Below are positions 1 through 12,601 of a stretch of 64,000 bases of DNA, piece by piece. This DNA is from Neodiprion pinetum. Lineage: Eukaryota; Arthropoda; Insecta; Hymenoptera; Diprionidae. Every line of letters begins with the position of its first letter. The first letter of the stretch is position 1. The position numbers and the translations under genes are program-made. The stretch lies in NCBI RefSeq assembly GCF_021155775.2, contig NC_060236.1:2905001-2969000 (forward strand), written 5' to 3'. The notes under the pieces are model-generated. The model saw only the letters and a program-made list of their open reading frames with translations. It ran no database searches and had not been told where the DNA came from.

Positions 1-533
1 TATTTGATACGACAATAATATTGCTCAAATTGTGTATAGGTATAGTTGTGGTCAAGCTAGATAACCCTGGTAATTGATTTTCAAACATTATTGAACGAAT
101 CACTGTTCCACACATTTTTACGCAGCTCGGAGTTTGGAGCAACGTCTTGATATTCCAAAGAATACATGGGCTCTTTTTAGCTCTACATAATATACACATC
201 TACATATGAAGTGCATGCATATAAAGTGAAATGTGTTAATCAAAGCTGTGACTCAGCATAAAGATAAAACGAAAAAAAAAAAAAAATGATTGCAAAAAAG
301 TAAAAAGCGACAAAATTGCGATCATTTTTTTTTTCTTACATCCAATCACACACGTCACAAATTTCTCTCAGACTCACAGTGAATGAGATAACTGAAGAAT
401 AAAAAATGAAAATACCATCTGTTATATTAGGCAGGGTTTTTGATAGAATTAAGGAAAAGTTATATTCCTGAAGTCAACAGCTTTGATTTTTCTAATTAGC
501 GTGATAATGAAATTGGTACAACAACATTTCTGA
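1..533. other. AT-rich region 3' of AVL9, no gene seen
   Basis: This is downstream of the AVL9 stop codon, which lies on the minus strand. It holds A-runs near 270-305 and T-runs near 326-335 and no open frame with coding character. It probably contains the AVL9 3' UTR, but I saw no convincing minus-strand AATAAA. Confidence 0.5.
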
Positions 534-3501
534 TTACTGTGTAGCAACAGATGTGTCTACTTGACTTGGTGGTACTTCAGGAGATTCCAATCCAACACTA
601 GATTCATTTGCTAAATTTTGAACAATTTCTTCGCATTCTAGTGTAGCTTCTTCGTTTCTCGTTTCTGAATCAGCAACTTGAACGGTGGTTAAAATGCTCC
701 ACCAGTTAGAAAACGCACCTTTAGCTTGTGAAATTGCGCCACCTTTGTACAAAAAAAAATATGTCAATAAATTAAAGTACGGTTTGTTTAGAAACTTGCG
801 ATTCGTTATCTCTGTTAATTCTTACTCACCTACGGCTTTTCCAGTTGTAGCTACTGCTCTACCGGTCGAAGCCATCGCTTGATTAAGTTTTCTACCGCTT
901 TCCGTGTTTTGCATAGTGCTGTAAGCGAAAAATATCGTAAATCCTTAGTTGTTAATTATTCACATGCCGAAGCTGACCACTTCTCAACGAAATAACTTAC
1001 TGCGAAAGACGCAGTTTCATATCCTGAACCGAAAGCTGTCCTGCAAAAGGATGACCAGACTCAATGCTGTTTATTTCAGGCTTCTCGTTGCTGCTCCATA
1101 TTTTGTAATTGTGAGTATTTTTCCAAGCGGATACAAATGCGGAATTGAAATGATCCGACTGACGGGTGTCCTGTTGTAACGAAGTTCGCAACAAGCTTAG
1201 TAGGTACACACGAAACTGCGTTCTGATCCATTCATCTCCGCCTTCCCAGCCGACACCGTCAAAGAAAACGTCCTTGCGTGGCTCAGCCACATGCCTCACG
1301 ACATAGTCGGCAAATCTCAAGTCTTCGGTCGTCAAATGTAGCTGCCGTCTCAACTCTGGATCAGTAGCCTCGATTCGTGCTGTCTCAACCTTAGTCAAAT
1401 AAATAAAGTGGATAGAGAGATTAATAAGTTGTGACAAAGTTCCGCCGTGGAATTCTTAACTTTTCGCAGTTTGCTAGGATTGTGACATTGTCGAGCAATT
1501 GGTCAAATTTTCAATAAACATACAACAATGGATTACCTCGACTAAGACATCAATTAACTGTTTCTTCTGCTTGAACAACACGTTTGTAGCTCCGACAATG
1601 TAACCTCTGACATTAACATCGCCCAGCAAGTCGAGGTATGGCAGTGACAAGTACGGCAGACACAAGTAGCCCTTGAAATTAAACAAAGGAAATTGATTTT
1701 CTTGTGCTGCAGGACTTGTGTTGAGTTATTGCAGTTAGTAGTTGTTAGTAGACGCAGTTACATACTTTTGAAAAGAGACCAAGAGGTAGACCACAGAGTT
1801 CAGGATTAACGTGAGCAATTTGAGTTATGTTGTTGGTAATGCGTGCATCTGATAATGCGTCACTGCTTGTATCACGAGGAAGACTGTTGCCAAGTTCGCC
1901 CGTACCTAACGTAATAGTATTTATACTATGAACTTTGTGAACACTTTCATTTGGCTTCGGGCACTCTTTGAAATCTATATCATTAGCCACTGACTCGTTA
2001 CAATCTTTTGTTTCAACCATTGGAATGATTTTAGCATCGATATTTTCATTTATATAATTCGTGTTCAATGATGGTACAGTTATTCTCTCGTCCATACACT
2101 TTCCTTCCATTGTTTCAATTGTCTTATTATCGCTCATACATATCGATACATTTTCCACTTCGTCCTCCCTTTCTGAACAATTTTTGGTAACTTCGCCTTC
2201 TTTTTGACGTAAATTTGAATCGAGATTTCGTACGGGACTGTCTTCTTGGTCAAAGTTTGGAATCGGAGACATAGGTCTAGAGGGCCTGAGAAATGAAAAT
2301 TATTCTCTAAACTGAATTACTGACAACTCGTAATGCTCCAATTTAACTTTACAAAGTTTGTGCTTTACCTGACACATGCAGCCTGGTGCAGTCCGTGCTC
2401 GATCATACCAGGGTGCAGTGACAACAGAGTCAGTATAGCTGTGCAAAGCGGCTGTACAGGAGACTGATAAAATACGATTTTTCTCTCCAGCAAGAGAAGC
2501 TTGAACAGCAACAGAGCCTTATGGCGAAAATGTAGTATGAAATCCCGAGCAGACAATCCTATGATTATCAAGATTTTATTATACAAATAAGAAACCATTA
2601 AAACCCTGGCGAATTTAATTGTCATTGAAAAAGATAATCATAGTTACCAACAAAAACCTGGGGTGGAATCCTACTTTCAGTGCTCATGCAAGAATTGAGA
2701 TGCCGGTATGTGTCTTCAAGCAGTGACACCTTGCTAAAATCTCCTTCGTCAAAATAGGCGTGCGTTATTAAAGCCATTTTTACTTGGATGTGGCCATACA
2801 ACGGCAATGTGCTCAAAACACAGACAGACTTTTGCACTGTTCCTCTGGTTATATCTGAAGTACGGTTCTTCAATTTCTGATGAAAAGTGAACAAATACTT
2901 GCCATTAAAAATCCATCTAAATTAGTATCGCAATAATCGAGAGTCATTTTAATTAGAACGAGACACATCTAATCATCCCCTTACTCCGTTGTGTGACATA
3001 TTACGACCCGTTTATGGCGTATTTGGGTCGAATTTAACAAATCAACTTTATTGCACGTATGATTGGGATTGGTCAAGGGTTTACCTCAACTGGTATCTGT
3101 CTAAAACAAGATACCCCATAAATTGTGCGTTTGGGATCGCTAAGGCTGGGTAGATGGAAATAAACTGTATCTTCGTCATAGTTATGAGAGCCGTCAGGTA
3201 GAGACAGTGTTGGCAAGTATTTCCAGCCAGTGGGACACTCGTTTGGTGCATCAGGAACTAGCGGTGGGTATGAGTATTCGACCTGGAGAAAGAAAACCGT
3301 CAATACTGATATTGATAGAGGCCAGGTGAAAAAAACATTTCGGTCAACTTTACTTCTGTTATTTATCTCTTCCGCTTGTTTTTTTTTTCTTATTGTTTTT
3401 TTCTTTTTGTTGTAAATATTGGTCTCGTTTACCTGACATCCTTTCTTGTGGTGAAATCCGACAACAATAACGTGAAGTATCGGTCCCGTTGATTCCGCCA
3501 T
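534..3501 (-). CDS. AVL9: AVL9 homologue, late secretory pathway protein
   Basis: Nine exons, transcribed right to left: 3501-3433, 3282-3085, 2876-2648, 2558-2369, 2285-1766, 1671-1537, 1389-1001, 918-830 and 742-534. They join in phase into 675 codons plus stop (human AVL9 is about 650). The N-terminus reads GPILHVIVVGFHHKKGCQVE, the hallmark opening of the AVL9/DENN-related family. Further family matches are KSVCVLSTLPLYGHIQ, LHFRHKALLLFKLLLLE, HPGMIEHGL, GYLCLPYLSLPYLDLLGDV, DLRFADYVVRHV, GWEGGDEWIRTQF and AWKNTHNYKIW. Exon 5 (about 173 codons) encodes a variable, acidic, Ser/Asn-rich linker, as in other AVL9 proteins. AVL9 is known to act in exocytic transport from the Golgi and in cell migration; it is a divergent DENN protein. 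It is head to head with VPS35L. Start choice: only Met upstream of the conserved block. Identification is firm; borders were set by eye. Confidence 0.93.
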
Positions 3502-4233
3502 TGTTTATATACAGGTACCGTTTGGTTGATTCGCCTTTTATCAATTTATTGCGCGTTTGTTACAAAATACGTGGATTTTTTGCTCTCCATTTCAACGATT
3601 GTGGGGCTATTGACACCCCCTTTACTGACCACTGACGTGCTGATGGTAGCAGACGAATGACATGCGCCATGCTCTCATCCCTCTCGTTTTTAACCGAGAC
3701 TTATCATAACATCCAGGGTCGACATAGAGTGGTAACTCTACTTGTCATTATGTCTACACGTTCCGTTGACTGAAATATCTTCAATCAACTCACGATTCTC
3801 TTTGCAACGCACGTTCTAAGCTGCACATTCAGTAATGAATTATTATCTGTAACATTGACGGAAGAATTTAAGGACGGGTAATTTGCTAGGTAAATTTTCA
3901 CGACCAATACTCTGCGAGTTAACGATACTGATCTATTAAGAAGACGTGTTAAGAGATCCGTGTCAAGCTTCATTATCGGCGAAGCCGTTTACATCCAATC
4001 TCATAAATACACATAAGACCTCAAGTGTTCATAGTCGATAACTTTGCTGCCTACATGTAGAGGTAACTTCTTATTCGCACCATATTAATTTTTTGACATT
4101 TCCTTTCTTTTGAGGTTATGGAACTGTTTTAACTTACAGATCGTATATACACGATTTATCTGGCCAATACCTCCTACGATATTTTCAACACGTTAACAAC
4201 TTGGATCAGTGTTCGTCACTAAAAAACGCGACA
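3502..4233. promoter_or_regulatory. Shared AVL9/VPS35L promoter region
   Basis: 732 bp separate the two divergent start codons, so the 5' UTRs and promoters of both genes must lie here unless upstream UTR introns exist. No clear TATA box was seen. A minus-strand open frame at 3973-3785 (62 codons) has an ATG and a donor-like GTGAGT near its end. I could not match it to a family and do not annotate it as a gene. Confidence 0.6.
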
Positions 4234-7200
4234 ATGTTCGAAATAGAGTGGTATGTATAACGTACACGATCTTTAATAAAAGATAAAATATTTGATACTA
4301 TCGGTGTAGCTTCTGTTACATCTTCCCAAGACGTTGTTTTCCTCCACATTCTATAAACTGAAAACATTCAGTTTGTAACAACTCAGGTTCGTTGATACCT
4401 ATATTTTCTAATCACTTAAGGTCAGCATGTCCGTTGAATCAAGGATTACTTCGTGTTCCACACTCAGAAGAGGTGACGGAACACCCTCTAAACCCAATCA
4501 CAGTCACCGTAAGTAATTTTGCTTCAGAATATTCAGACTCGAAGACAAACGTTATGTTCATACAGTAATATTATCGTCTGTGAAAAAGGCGGGTTGATTA
4601 TTGGAAATGTTGATTAATGACATTATGCAGATGACAGATGGTCGAGGAGGGTTCAGACGTGGAACCATACGAAGCTCGAGTACAGGATCTTCAACCGGAA
4701 CACCAACTCCAACCCACGCTCCTGTGCCAGTAACAAACTTGTTTTCAGATCAGCTACTTAATCATTCTCCATTCGATGGTTCTGATCCGCTATCACAATT
4801 TGCCAGACAGGATTTGGACCCATTGTCTAAAATGGCCGCCGACGAAGTATTTTATCAATTGAATTATTTAATCTTCATGAAAAATATTTGACTCCTCTTT
4901 TGCCAGTTCGTGGAACAATAGACGTATCTTTTTATAGTGGGATTATTCCGCTAACGTTACATCTATAGGCAAAAAATCTAAAGTTGTCGCCGACGATTTG
5001 GCTGAACCTTGGCAAGCTCGACGAGCAGCTATCCTAACAAAGTATACGACATCTGAAAAGTTGTCTATAGTGACCAGCTTCTTACCGGGTGGAGAAAAAG
5101 GTTGATTAATTCGTAATTTTGGGAACCTACCTGTTGATGTAAAAGAAACTAGTGAAATAATCAATTATGCTTTTGTAACGTCAATTCATAGTCATTGTCA
5201 AAGTGCAACCTAGCGGTACTATGGTCGATAAAGTCAGAACTAGGCTTGAGCAGCTGGATGATTTCGAGGAGGGATCTGTTAGACAAATGCTGGACTTAAC
5301 ACAACAGGAATATGCAGCACGCATCGAACTGCTGAACAATGAACTTGTGCAAGCTTGGCACTCGGACCAAAGAGTGAAAGCATTGAAAATCGCAATTCAG
5401 GTATTTTAAAGCAGTTGCGCAGAACAATATGACATAAACGTTTGGACAGGCATTGTTTCTAACTAGTATTCGTTCACAGTGTGCAAAACTGCTTGGCGAT
5501 ACAGCAGCTATGGCTTTCTATCCTAGTAAATTCGTTCTGATCACAGATATTCTTGACATTTTTGGTAAACTTGTCTACGAAAGGCTCAAGATGAAAGCTG
5601 AGTATTACAAGTGAGTTTCCTTTCATTTGACTGCATTTAAGTCGTCAGATTGTTTTCATTCATTGAAGTATTGCTCTTTTCTCCTAGACCAGGAAGCAAA
5701 GTCGTCACTTGTTTACCGGATAACTTTACCCCTGAAATGGTGCCCGAAAGTGCTAAAGAAACTTGTCGTAATTGGTTTTACAAAATAGCATCTATTAGAG
5801 AACTTGTACCGCGCCTTTACGTTGAAATGGCTATAATAAAATCGTACAGTTATTTAACTTCGAGGTAAGAATAGCCCTTGCGCTTATGTAATTATTCTTA
5901 TTTATAGAACTGTGATTTTAATTTTTTTCTTTGCCTAACTTCAGCGAATTCAGCACTGCCTTGTTACGCATAACACGTATGATTAGAGGGATTGGAAATC
6001 CTCTTATAGCAGTTTACGCAAGATGTTATCTCTGCCGCGTTGGTTTGGCTCTCAACCAATCCACAGATCTTGGATTTGTAAAAGAGAATTTTTACGACTT
6101 TCTGTCAACGTATGGACAGTTATTCAGCCAAACGATAAAGGCCGATTTAAATAAACAGAATATACTGACGTCCTCTTATCTCAACTTGTACACTCCGGCG
6201 TTAGACTGGATTTTACAAGTGATGGCCTCATCAGCTCCTGAGAGTCTTTTGATAGAGATACTTGCACGATGTAAGCAGGAATCGAACAGGTAGGTTTTGC
6301 ATCAAACATGCACCCCGTCTCGTTGGAAAGTAAAGAGAATTCTTATTCCTGTGTATTTGAATTTAGCGGGCTACTCTTAAATACAATACTGTCTGCGTTC
6401 AAGTCGACTTACATAGCCAGCCGTCCGATGGAATTTGTTAATTTGATCATGTCCTGCAATGAGGAAGGTGAGCTTGTTAAACTCCTAATGTTTCTCCACT
6501 CACTGTTGATCATTTAACTTTTTACGCCACAGGATTTCCCCAACATCTTTTGTATCGAAGGCTCGGGCAGTGTTTGATACAGGAGTCACTTCCAAAGGAA
6601 GATTGCAAGCCAGTTCTTAATGCCGTTTGGCAGTATGTAGCGAACCTGAAAGATCCCGTTAAATTTATGCAATGTGCGGAAATCTGGATTCAATTCACAG
6701 TTATCTATTTTTCCGTAAGTTGTTATTATATGACAATCTCTTTATTCCGGAGCAAGTTTCAAATGATTTGATAACTCGTTATTCCAGGTGACAGAAGTAA
6801 ACTTTATTTTGGGAGAAATTATCAGCCACTTGATTCCCAATCGAGCGTTTGAGCAACACTATTCCCAAATGCAAACTATCGTTGATAAAGTAGTCGCTCA
6901 TACTCAGGACTACGAATCGTTACTAACTATGGTGAAAACTGCTCTTCTTTTCCATAAAATTCGCACATATAGTACTGTTTTCGAGTAAAGTATTTTTTAT
7001 CTACTTTATCATCGTCCGCAGGAAAACTTCCTTCCACTTATTGATCTTTTCCACAAAGAAAGCATTAAAGTTGACGTCTGCAAAACCATCATTGATGGAC
7101 TCAGTTCTCAACCTGGGCTAATAAACGATCCAATTGTCATCAATGCCCTTATGTTCATTGCTCGAATAATTCACGACTCTGTCAGGTATGAATACAAATC

Positions 7201-8680
7201 AAAACGTTGTGTAAGTCAAAACAAGAATATTTCTCTAACGATTACTGGAATAATCAATCAACAGTGCGCTGACGGTTGATGATGAGAAAAGACAAATCGG
7301 GAATTTAATATGTGGGCTTGTGCAGCGAATAGATTATGGTAGAGATTTCGAAAAACAGCTGAGCTTTTATGCCGAAGCAAGAGCCGCGTTTCCAAATCTT
7401 GATTCTGTTCACATTCAACTCGTCCAGGTAAGGCTCTCTCAAATGGTCCATGCCACATGAAAACTTGATAAAAACCTCATTCGCTTTCCAGTGTGTGAAC
7501 AGACTCTCCGTTGACACAAGAAAAATAGTTCGAGGCCATCACACAAGACGGACTTCTGCATTCGTTAGAGCTTGCGCAGCATTCTGTTTTATCACTATAC
7601 CATCTTTAACTCTGGTACATACGCGACTTCAGTTGTATCTTCTGTCGGGTCAAGTTGCTCTTCTGAATCAGTGTCTGGGCCAAGGTAATCAATGTGCTTC
7701 ATCAGGATAAGGCCACTTTCTATATTATTAATTCAACGTAAGGCTCAAACCATGTCTTTAATTACAGCCGATGCTTGTTTCAAAGCAGCGCTTAGTTTAG
7801 TACCAGAGATGCCAAAAACTATTGAACTCGATGGAAGACAGAAGAGTTCTGAACCATATTTGTTGTCGTACTTGTCTAGTTTCTTATCCACGCTGTTAGT
7901 TGTTCCGGTAAGGTTTTACAAGAACACAACGCAATTATATTTGAGGAACAACCTTTAACTCTTTTAATAGGACAGTCCAGAACACGGAGTATTGTATTTA
8001 ATGCGAGGGCTTCTCAATGCCGTCCAACGCTGTTTCGAAGCTAATTCTTCCAGTAAATCGTACCTGTATCTACGAGTTCTTGACCTTTTATCTACCGTGA
8101 CACAGGAGAATTACCCCTATCACGTTGATAAGGTGATTACGACTATATGCGGTTGAAAAATCAGGTTTCTTCAACTAAGCAACCGATCCATGAACTGAAG
8201 TATTAATATTATATATTTTTTCAGGTTGAATCTAATGACACTCTGTACGGTTCTGATAAAAAATTCATCAACGAAGTAGACAAAATAAGCTCCAAAGTCT
8301 TTGAAGAAATATTGAATCATTTAAAGTATCTTGGCTCTAGCGATCAGCATGGAAAGCAATCGGTACTTGCACTAGAGTTATTCTGTCGCTTAATAATGCG
8401 AGCAGACTTGAGGCAGCCTCCGTTAGCAACAATTGCTATCAATTTGTGGAAATTATCTCAAAGACATGGCTCAGCTGATCCTAAATTGTCGGTAAGTTTT
8501 TTATCAAGCAAAATAGGGAAAAAAAAAAGGAAATATCAGTTTCCACGAGTTTTTAAAATATTTATATTTATTTTGGTACTCCTGTAATAGGTACAAACGA
8601 TAGAATACATGAAGAACAGAAGTCAACTTGTAGTATTTGATCATTTCCCAGAATTGCTTAAAAAAATGTTGAACACCTAG
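4234..8680 (+). CDS. VPS35L: VPS35L, Retriever complex subunit (VPS35-like)
   Basis: Eighteen exons: 4234-4250, 4421-4508, 4631-4846, 4938-5100, 5192-5400, 5480-5610, 5688-5864, 5945-6290, 6367-6467, 6533-6714, 6788-6931, 7022-7185, 7265-7426, 7492-7684, 7768-7907, 7971-8132, 8225-8491, 8591-8680. They sum to 983 codons plus stop; human VPS35L (C16orf62) is about 963. Matches run the whole length: HPLNPITVT, Ser/Thr-rich linker, KYTTSEKLSI, KVRTRLEQLDDFEEGS, FYPSKFVLITDILDIFGKLV, KETCRNWFYKIASIRELVPR, RITRMIRGIGNPL, DDEKRQIGNLICGL, RACAAFCFITIPSL, VPDSPEHGVLYLMR, NLWKLSQRHGSADP. The protein is the VPS35-like core of Retriever (with VPS26C and VPS29), which with the CCC complex recycles integral membrane cargo from endosomes. 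The first coding exon is only 17 nt. Exon 5 could instead start at 5204. A plus-strand AATAAA at 8838 is a likely polyadenylation signal. Confidence 0.94.
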
Positions 8681-9586
8681 TCGAATTCGCCTGTGAAAAC
8701 TTGTACCAGTGTATATGAAAGGCTTATGTTTTTCAATATACTGCACGTGAGATGCAGGATTGCCGGAAAATACATAGGTAAGGGTGGAATCTACGATTAA
8801 TTTTATGAAATAATCGAGTGAGTTGCATTATGCGTATAATAAATTCACAAGTGAATGTGAGATCATCTTTTTATTTTACATTATTTCAAGAAGTTCCGTA
8901 TTGTTAACTATACACTACATAGACCTATATGCAAATATCAAGACAACGATTTGTTAGATTATGCACAACATAATGAATATTATTTGCTATTTAAAATAAT
9001 GTACAATTATCGCAAAATTATAATTCGTCGCTAGACGATTTATTTTATTTTTACTTATCCGAATTAAAATATAAGAAGATAAAATGAAATGACGACAATT
9101 TCGTAATATCAAATAGTCCTTTAGTTATGCAAGTTATAAAGCACCAAAATATGAATAATTTACATAAGACATTCCGGAAGCTACGTCGTGTTATTTCTTT
9201 TACGCGTAACAATACGAATATTAATAATCTATTATTTGAACTTGTGCACCTTTAAAAGCTAGACATAGATTTAACATAACTCGTCTTGATTATTTCAAAC
9301 TAATTGAACTATTCAACGACCTTTTATCATCGCGCCACATGGAATGATTTCAAAATTATATACTCAACTTATTTCTTACAGCAGTACCTTTCAATTTTTC
9401 TTTTCCTTTGATTTTGCATTTGACAGAAAATTTGCTTACATAGTTACCAACAAGATTATCATGTACAGCGTAAATCTAAATTCACATTATAGATTAGTTA
9501 TTTTTGGAAGACATAATTCACAGATAATTATACCGTTGTACGGAAGACGTTGGATCTGGAAGAACGTTTTGATCGCGTCGATATAT
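8681..9586. other. Convergent 3' region between VPS35L and ABAT
   Basis: AT-rich sequence between two convergent stop codons. It holds the VPS35L 3' UTR with AATAAA at 8838-8843. Several TTTATT stretches (for example around 9040) could serve ABAT on the minus strand. No coding region was seen; the frame at 9344-9598 is AT-driven and overlaps the ABAT stop. Confidence 0.5.
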
Positions 9587-12500
9587 TTATCCTTTTAGGA
9601 TGGATCGCAGAGCATCTAAAAATATATCCGTGTGATACTCCGTAAACGTGAGTGCAGGCCTCAGCCTAATCGACACCGAGCCACACCCACCGGCTTGAAT
9701 ACCTGAAATAAATGCGCGGAAATTAATGAGCTAATTCGAATAATGAGATCTGACACTTTTTATCGGTGTATATAAAAATCGTGGAGTTTTCTCACCCTTG
9801 GAATGAAGTTTCTTAACAATTTCGTCTCGTAGTTTTGCAGATGAGCAAGAAAAAGCTATAAATGTACCACGACCTCGCGTGGCACTGATTTGATTAGAGA
9901 ATTCATTCTCCATGGATATCAATTGCTTCAATGTGTAATCTCCGACTCGCGAAGCATTCTCCAAGAGATTATCTCTCTTAATCACGTCTAGGACTACTTC
10001 AAGAAGTAGAAGTTTTCCAGGATCTCCCATCCACGTGTTGAAAACTTGATACGCCTGCTTAGGTCTGTGAGTAATGAATATTTTCATATACAGTTTTGCC
10101 CACACGCAATAAATTTCACATCAATGAACTCACTTCAGCTCTGGGAGATGGTAGTATCCGCCTATTTGCATTTTTTTACTAAAAGTTACAACCTCTGGAG
10201 GTGAGTCTAGATTGAAGTGTTCGTGGCACCACATTTTTCCCGTAGGACCACCTCCGGTCTGAACCTCGTCAATGAGTAAGGCAATTCCATGCTGTGATAG
10301 GGAAGAAAAGTTTATGAATTCTGTCAGTTTTTCTGGATATTCGGACCATGACAAAGAACAGAAATGAAATGTCATAAAGTTGTTACCTTTTTAGCTATTC
10401 GTTGGAGCTGCTGAAAGAATTCTGGGGACGCGTGATTATCGCCTCCTTCTGACTGTATCGGCTCTATTATAATACCAGCAACTGGGATTTTCTTCTGTGT
10501 ATCATATTTTGCAATCAGATCCTCAACCTGTCAAAAAATTGTTCAATTTTTAAGGAAAGTGGTATAGAAAATGGTCACAAGGCAGTTTCCTGTCTTTCCA
10601 ATATTCTTACCTCAGCCAAGCAGCGCTGATCTTCTTGCTGATTTTCTCGGGTGTTTTGTTCGAGAGGATACTTGTATTCTGGAAATGACGCAATAGGCCA
10701 GTCAAAGGCCGGTACATCAATCTTATGAATGTATTTGCTATGCGTCGTTGACAAAGATCCCAAAGTTCTTCCATGAAATGCTCCTGAAATTATTTTCATG
10801 GATTTAGTTAACGATAAACGATGTTCAAATCTTGCTTTGATTTCCTGCATAGAAGAACATATACTAAATCGTAAACCTTTAAATGACATGATGGAATAAC
10901 GAGGGGACCCTGGAGACTGATTGATCATACAAGATTCCATTTCTTCTTTGGTGAATGGTGCTCCGTGCCGCTTCTTAGCTGCATACCAGAGGAATATATT
11001 TTTGAACGCATTTTCATTGGAACACGATCCACACATCATAGTCGTAATTTGAGTTAACCCTGCTGGAGCGACCTGAATATGAAAAAATTTCCAATAAGAA
11101 CCAGTCTTTTTAACGGATATTAAATCCAGTAATGAACCACTTACTCCCTTTTTAAGCAGTACATCCCTCAATTTGTTTGGCCAGTCTTTTCCAGGAAAAA
11201 CGCCGAGTGCTGGCCTGTTCGCTAGGATTATCTGAAAGTGATATCTAATAAGCATACCACTTGCTAAGGAAATCTTTACTGAAAATGATCATGTCTTAAA
11301 TCACATAATGTTATAACCGAAATCAACGTATAATTTATTAAATGATTGATCTCATAATTTCGAGAAAAATGACGCAATGAATCGCAAAAACGTGAATCAT
11401 CAGATATACCAGATTAAAAATCATATACTGTTATCTAATATACTCGATGATTCGTGCTTTTGTAATTCATTGTGTAATTTTTTATATATTTATCTCGAAT
11501 TTACAAAATAAATTATGTAATGAATTACAAGTTTATTTTGATCATAACATTATATGATTTAAGAAATTGTCATTTTTAGTAGGGAAGACCCAATCACCTT
11601 GTTGCTTCGATTACTCAGTTGACCATGCGATTTACAACGGTGATCATTTTATATACCGCGTCATAAAGCTGTTTGAAAACAATTCTTTGTCGACTGATTA
11701 AGTGATTACCTGATTGGCAGGATCAGCCAGTGCCCCTAACATGGCTGGATGATTATAGCCGAGAGGCATCGATGAAATCTGCATGTATACATCAAGCAGC
11801 GTGTTACCGTCTACGTCCACTAAGTAATTCCCAATTGATTTCGCATAATCTGCAAAGAGCTGCACTGAGCCTGTTTGCTAAAATAAACAAACACTCGTCA
11901 TCTGCTTTTGGTAAATCCGTCAATTATAAATTGAGATTAGATTATGTTATGAAAATTTTTATAATAATTCAGCTGCTCGTCAAATCATTTGTTAATACAA
12001 TCCAAATCATCAAACATTACCTGAACATCGCTAAGCTCCTTCAATAAACGAGTTGATGTAGGTCCAGGAATTTCTGTGAGTACGGATGGTTTATTTGGTT
12101 CACCGGGCAAAGGGCCGGAAGTCAGGCATCTTTCGGGCGTAGTTTCAAATACTGAGGACAATTTATTTGGAAATAAGACGGAAACGTAGGATCACGAGCT
12201 GAAATATCGAAATTGGTGTCTATTTTCGCTCTAAGCTTCGAAAAAGTTTACCCTCGGTAAACTTAGGTGTCTACGTTACCGATTGTACGATGTATATATT
12301 TAGAGTATCGAGTTTTGAATTATTCTCACTCCCGTACTCGAGCTATCGTTCACATCTTTTTACAATCGGAATTGATAAGGAATTGATTTTTCGTATCTGG
12401 AATAGTCACTCGAGCGATGAATTTGTTCGGAAGATATTGTCGTGGGGTAGATATACCGCAGATTGAAGGTGAAAGAAATGACAAATTTGACGACAAATTT

Positions 12501-12601
12501 GAAATGTAAGTATTGCTAGGCGAACAAGGTTCTATATAAATATTCTGTATACATCCATACTCTGTACCACTGATTGCGAGTTTGCATTGACGAGCGTTCA
12601 T
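9587..12601 (-). CDS. ABAT: 4-aminobutyrate aminotransferase, mitochondrial (GABA transaminase)
   Basis: Exons, right to left: 12601-12568 (tentative), 12151-12021, 11877-11710, 11231-11145, 11072-10877, 10783-10611, 10527-10387, 10291-10134, 10064-9796, 9702-9587. With the tentative first exon the sum is 490 codons plus stop (human is 500). It is a PLP-dependent class III aminotransferase that converts GABA and 2-oxoglutarate to succinic semialdehyde and glutamate in the mitochondrial matrix. Visible motifs: GNYLVDVDGNTLLDVY, the CGSCSNENA block whose two Cys are the iron-sulphur ligands in mammalian ABAT, GAFHGRTLG, IIIEPIQSEGGDNHAS, LLIDEVQTGGG with the conserved Asp and Gln, and TFSKKMQIGG with the PLP lysine. 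The C-terminus reads GGCGSVSIRLRPALTF. The first exon (12 residues including split codon, basic) was chosen because it gives the right phase and lies below a TATA-like TTTATATG near 12640; it is the least certain part. Confidence 0.93.
12568..12601 (-). other. ABAT: Tentative ABAT first coding exon
   Basis: ATG at 12601, eleven codons and one base, then a GTACAG donor. It leaves phase 1, exactly what the exon at 12151 needs. The peptide has Arg and Lys and few acids, as expected for a mitochondrial presequence start, although it is short. A TATA-like stretch lies about 35-45 bp upstream on the minus strand. Alternative first exons further right cannot be excluded. Confidence 0.4.

Noticed and set aside
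3785..3973. 62-codon minus-strand frame between AVL9 and VPS35L
   Set aside because: No family match; the donor-like end has only an unrealistically short intron before the next acceptor.
4427..4510. ATG at 4427 as VPS35L start
   Set aside because: Its frame gives a peptide unrelated to VPS35L, while the other frame gives HPLNPITVT and continues in phase.
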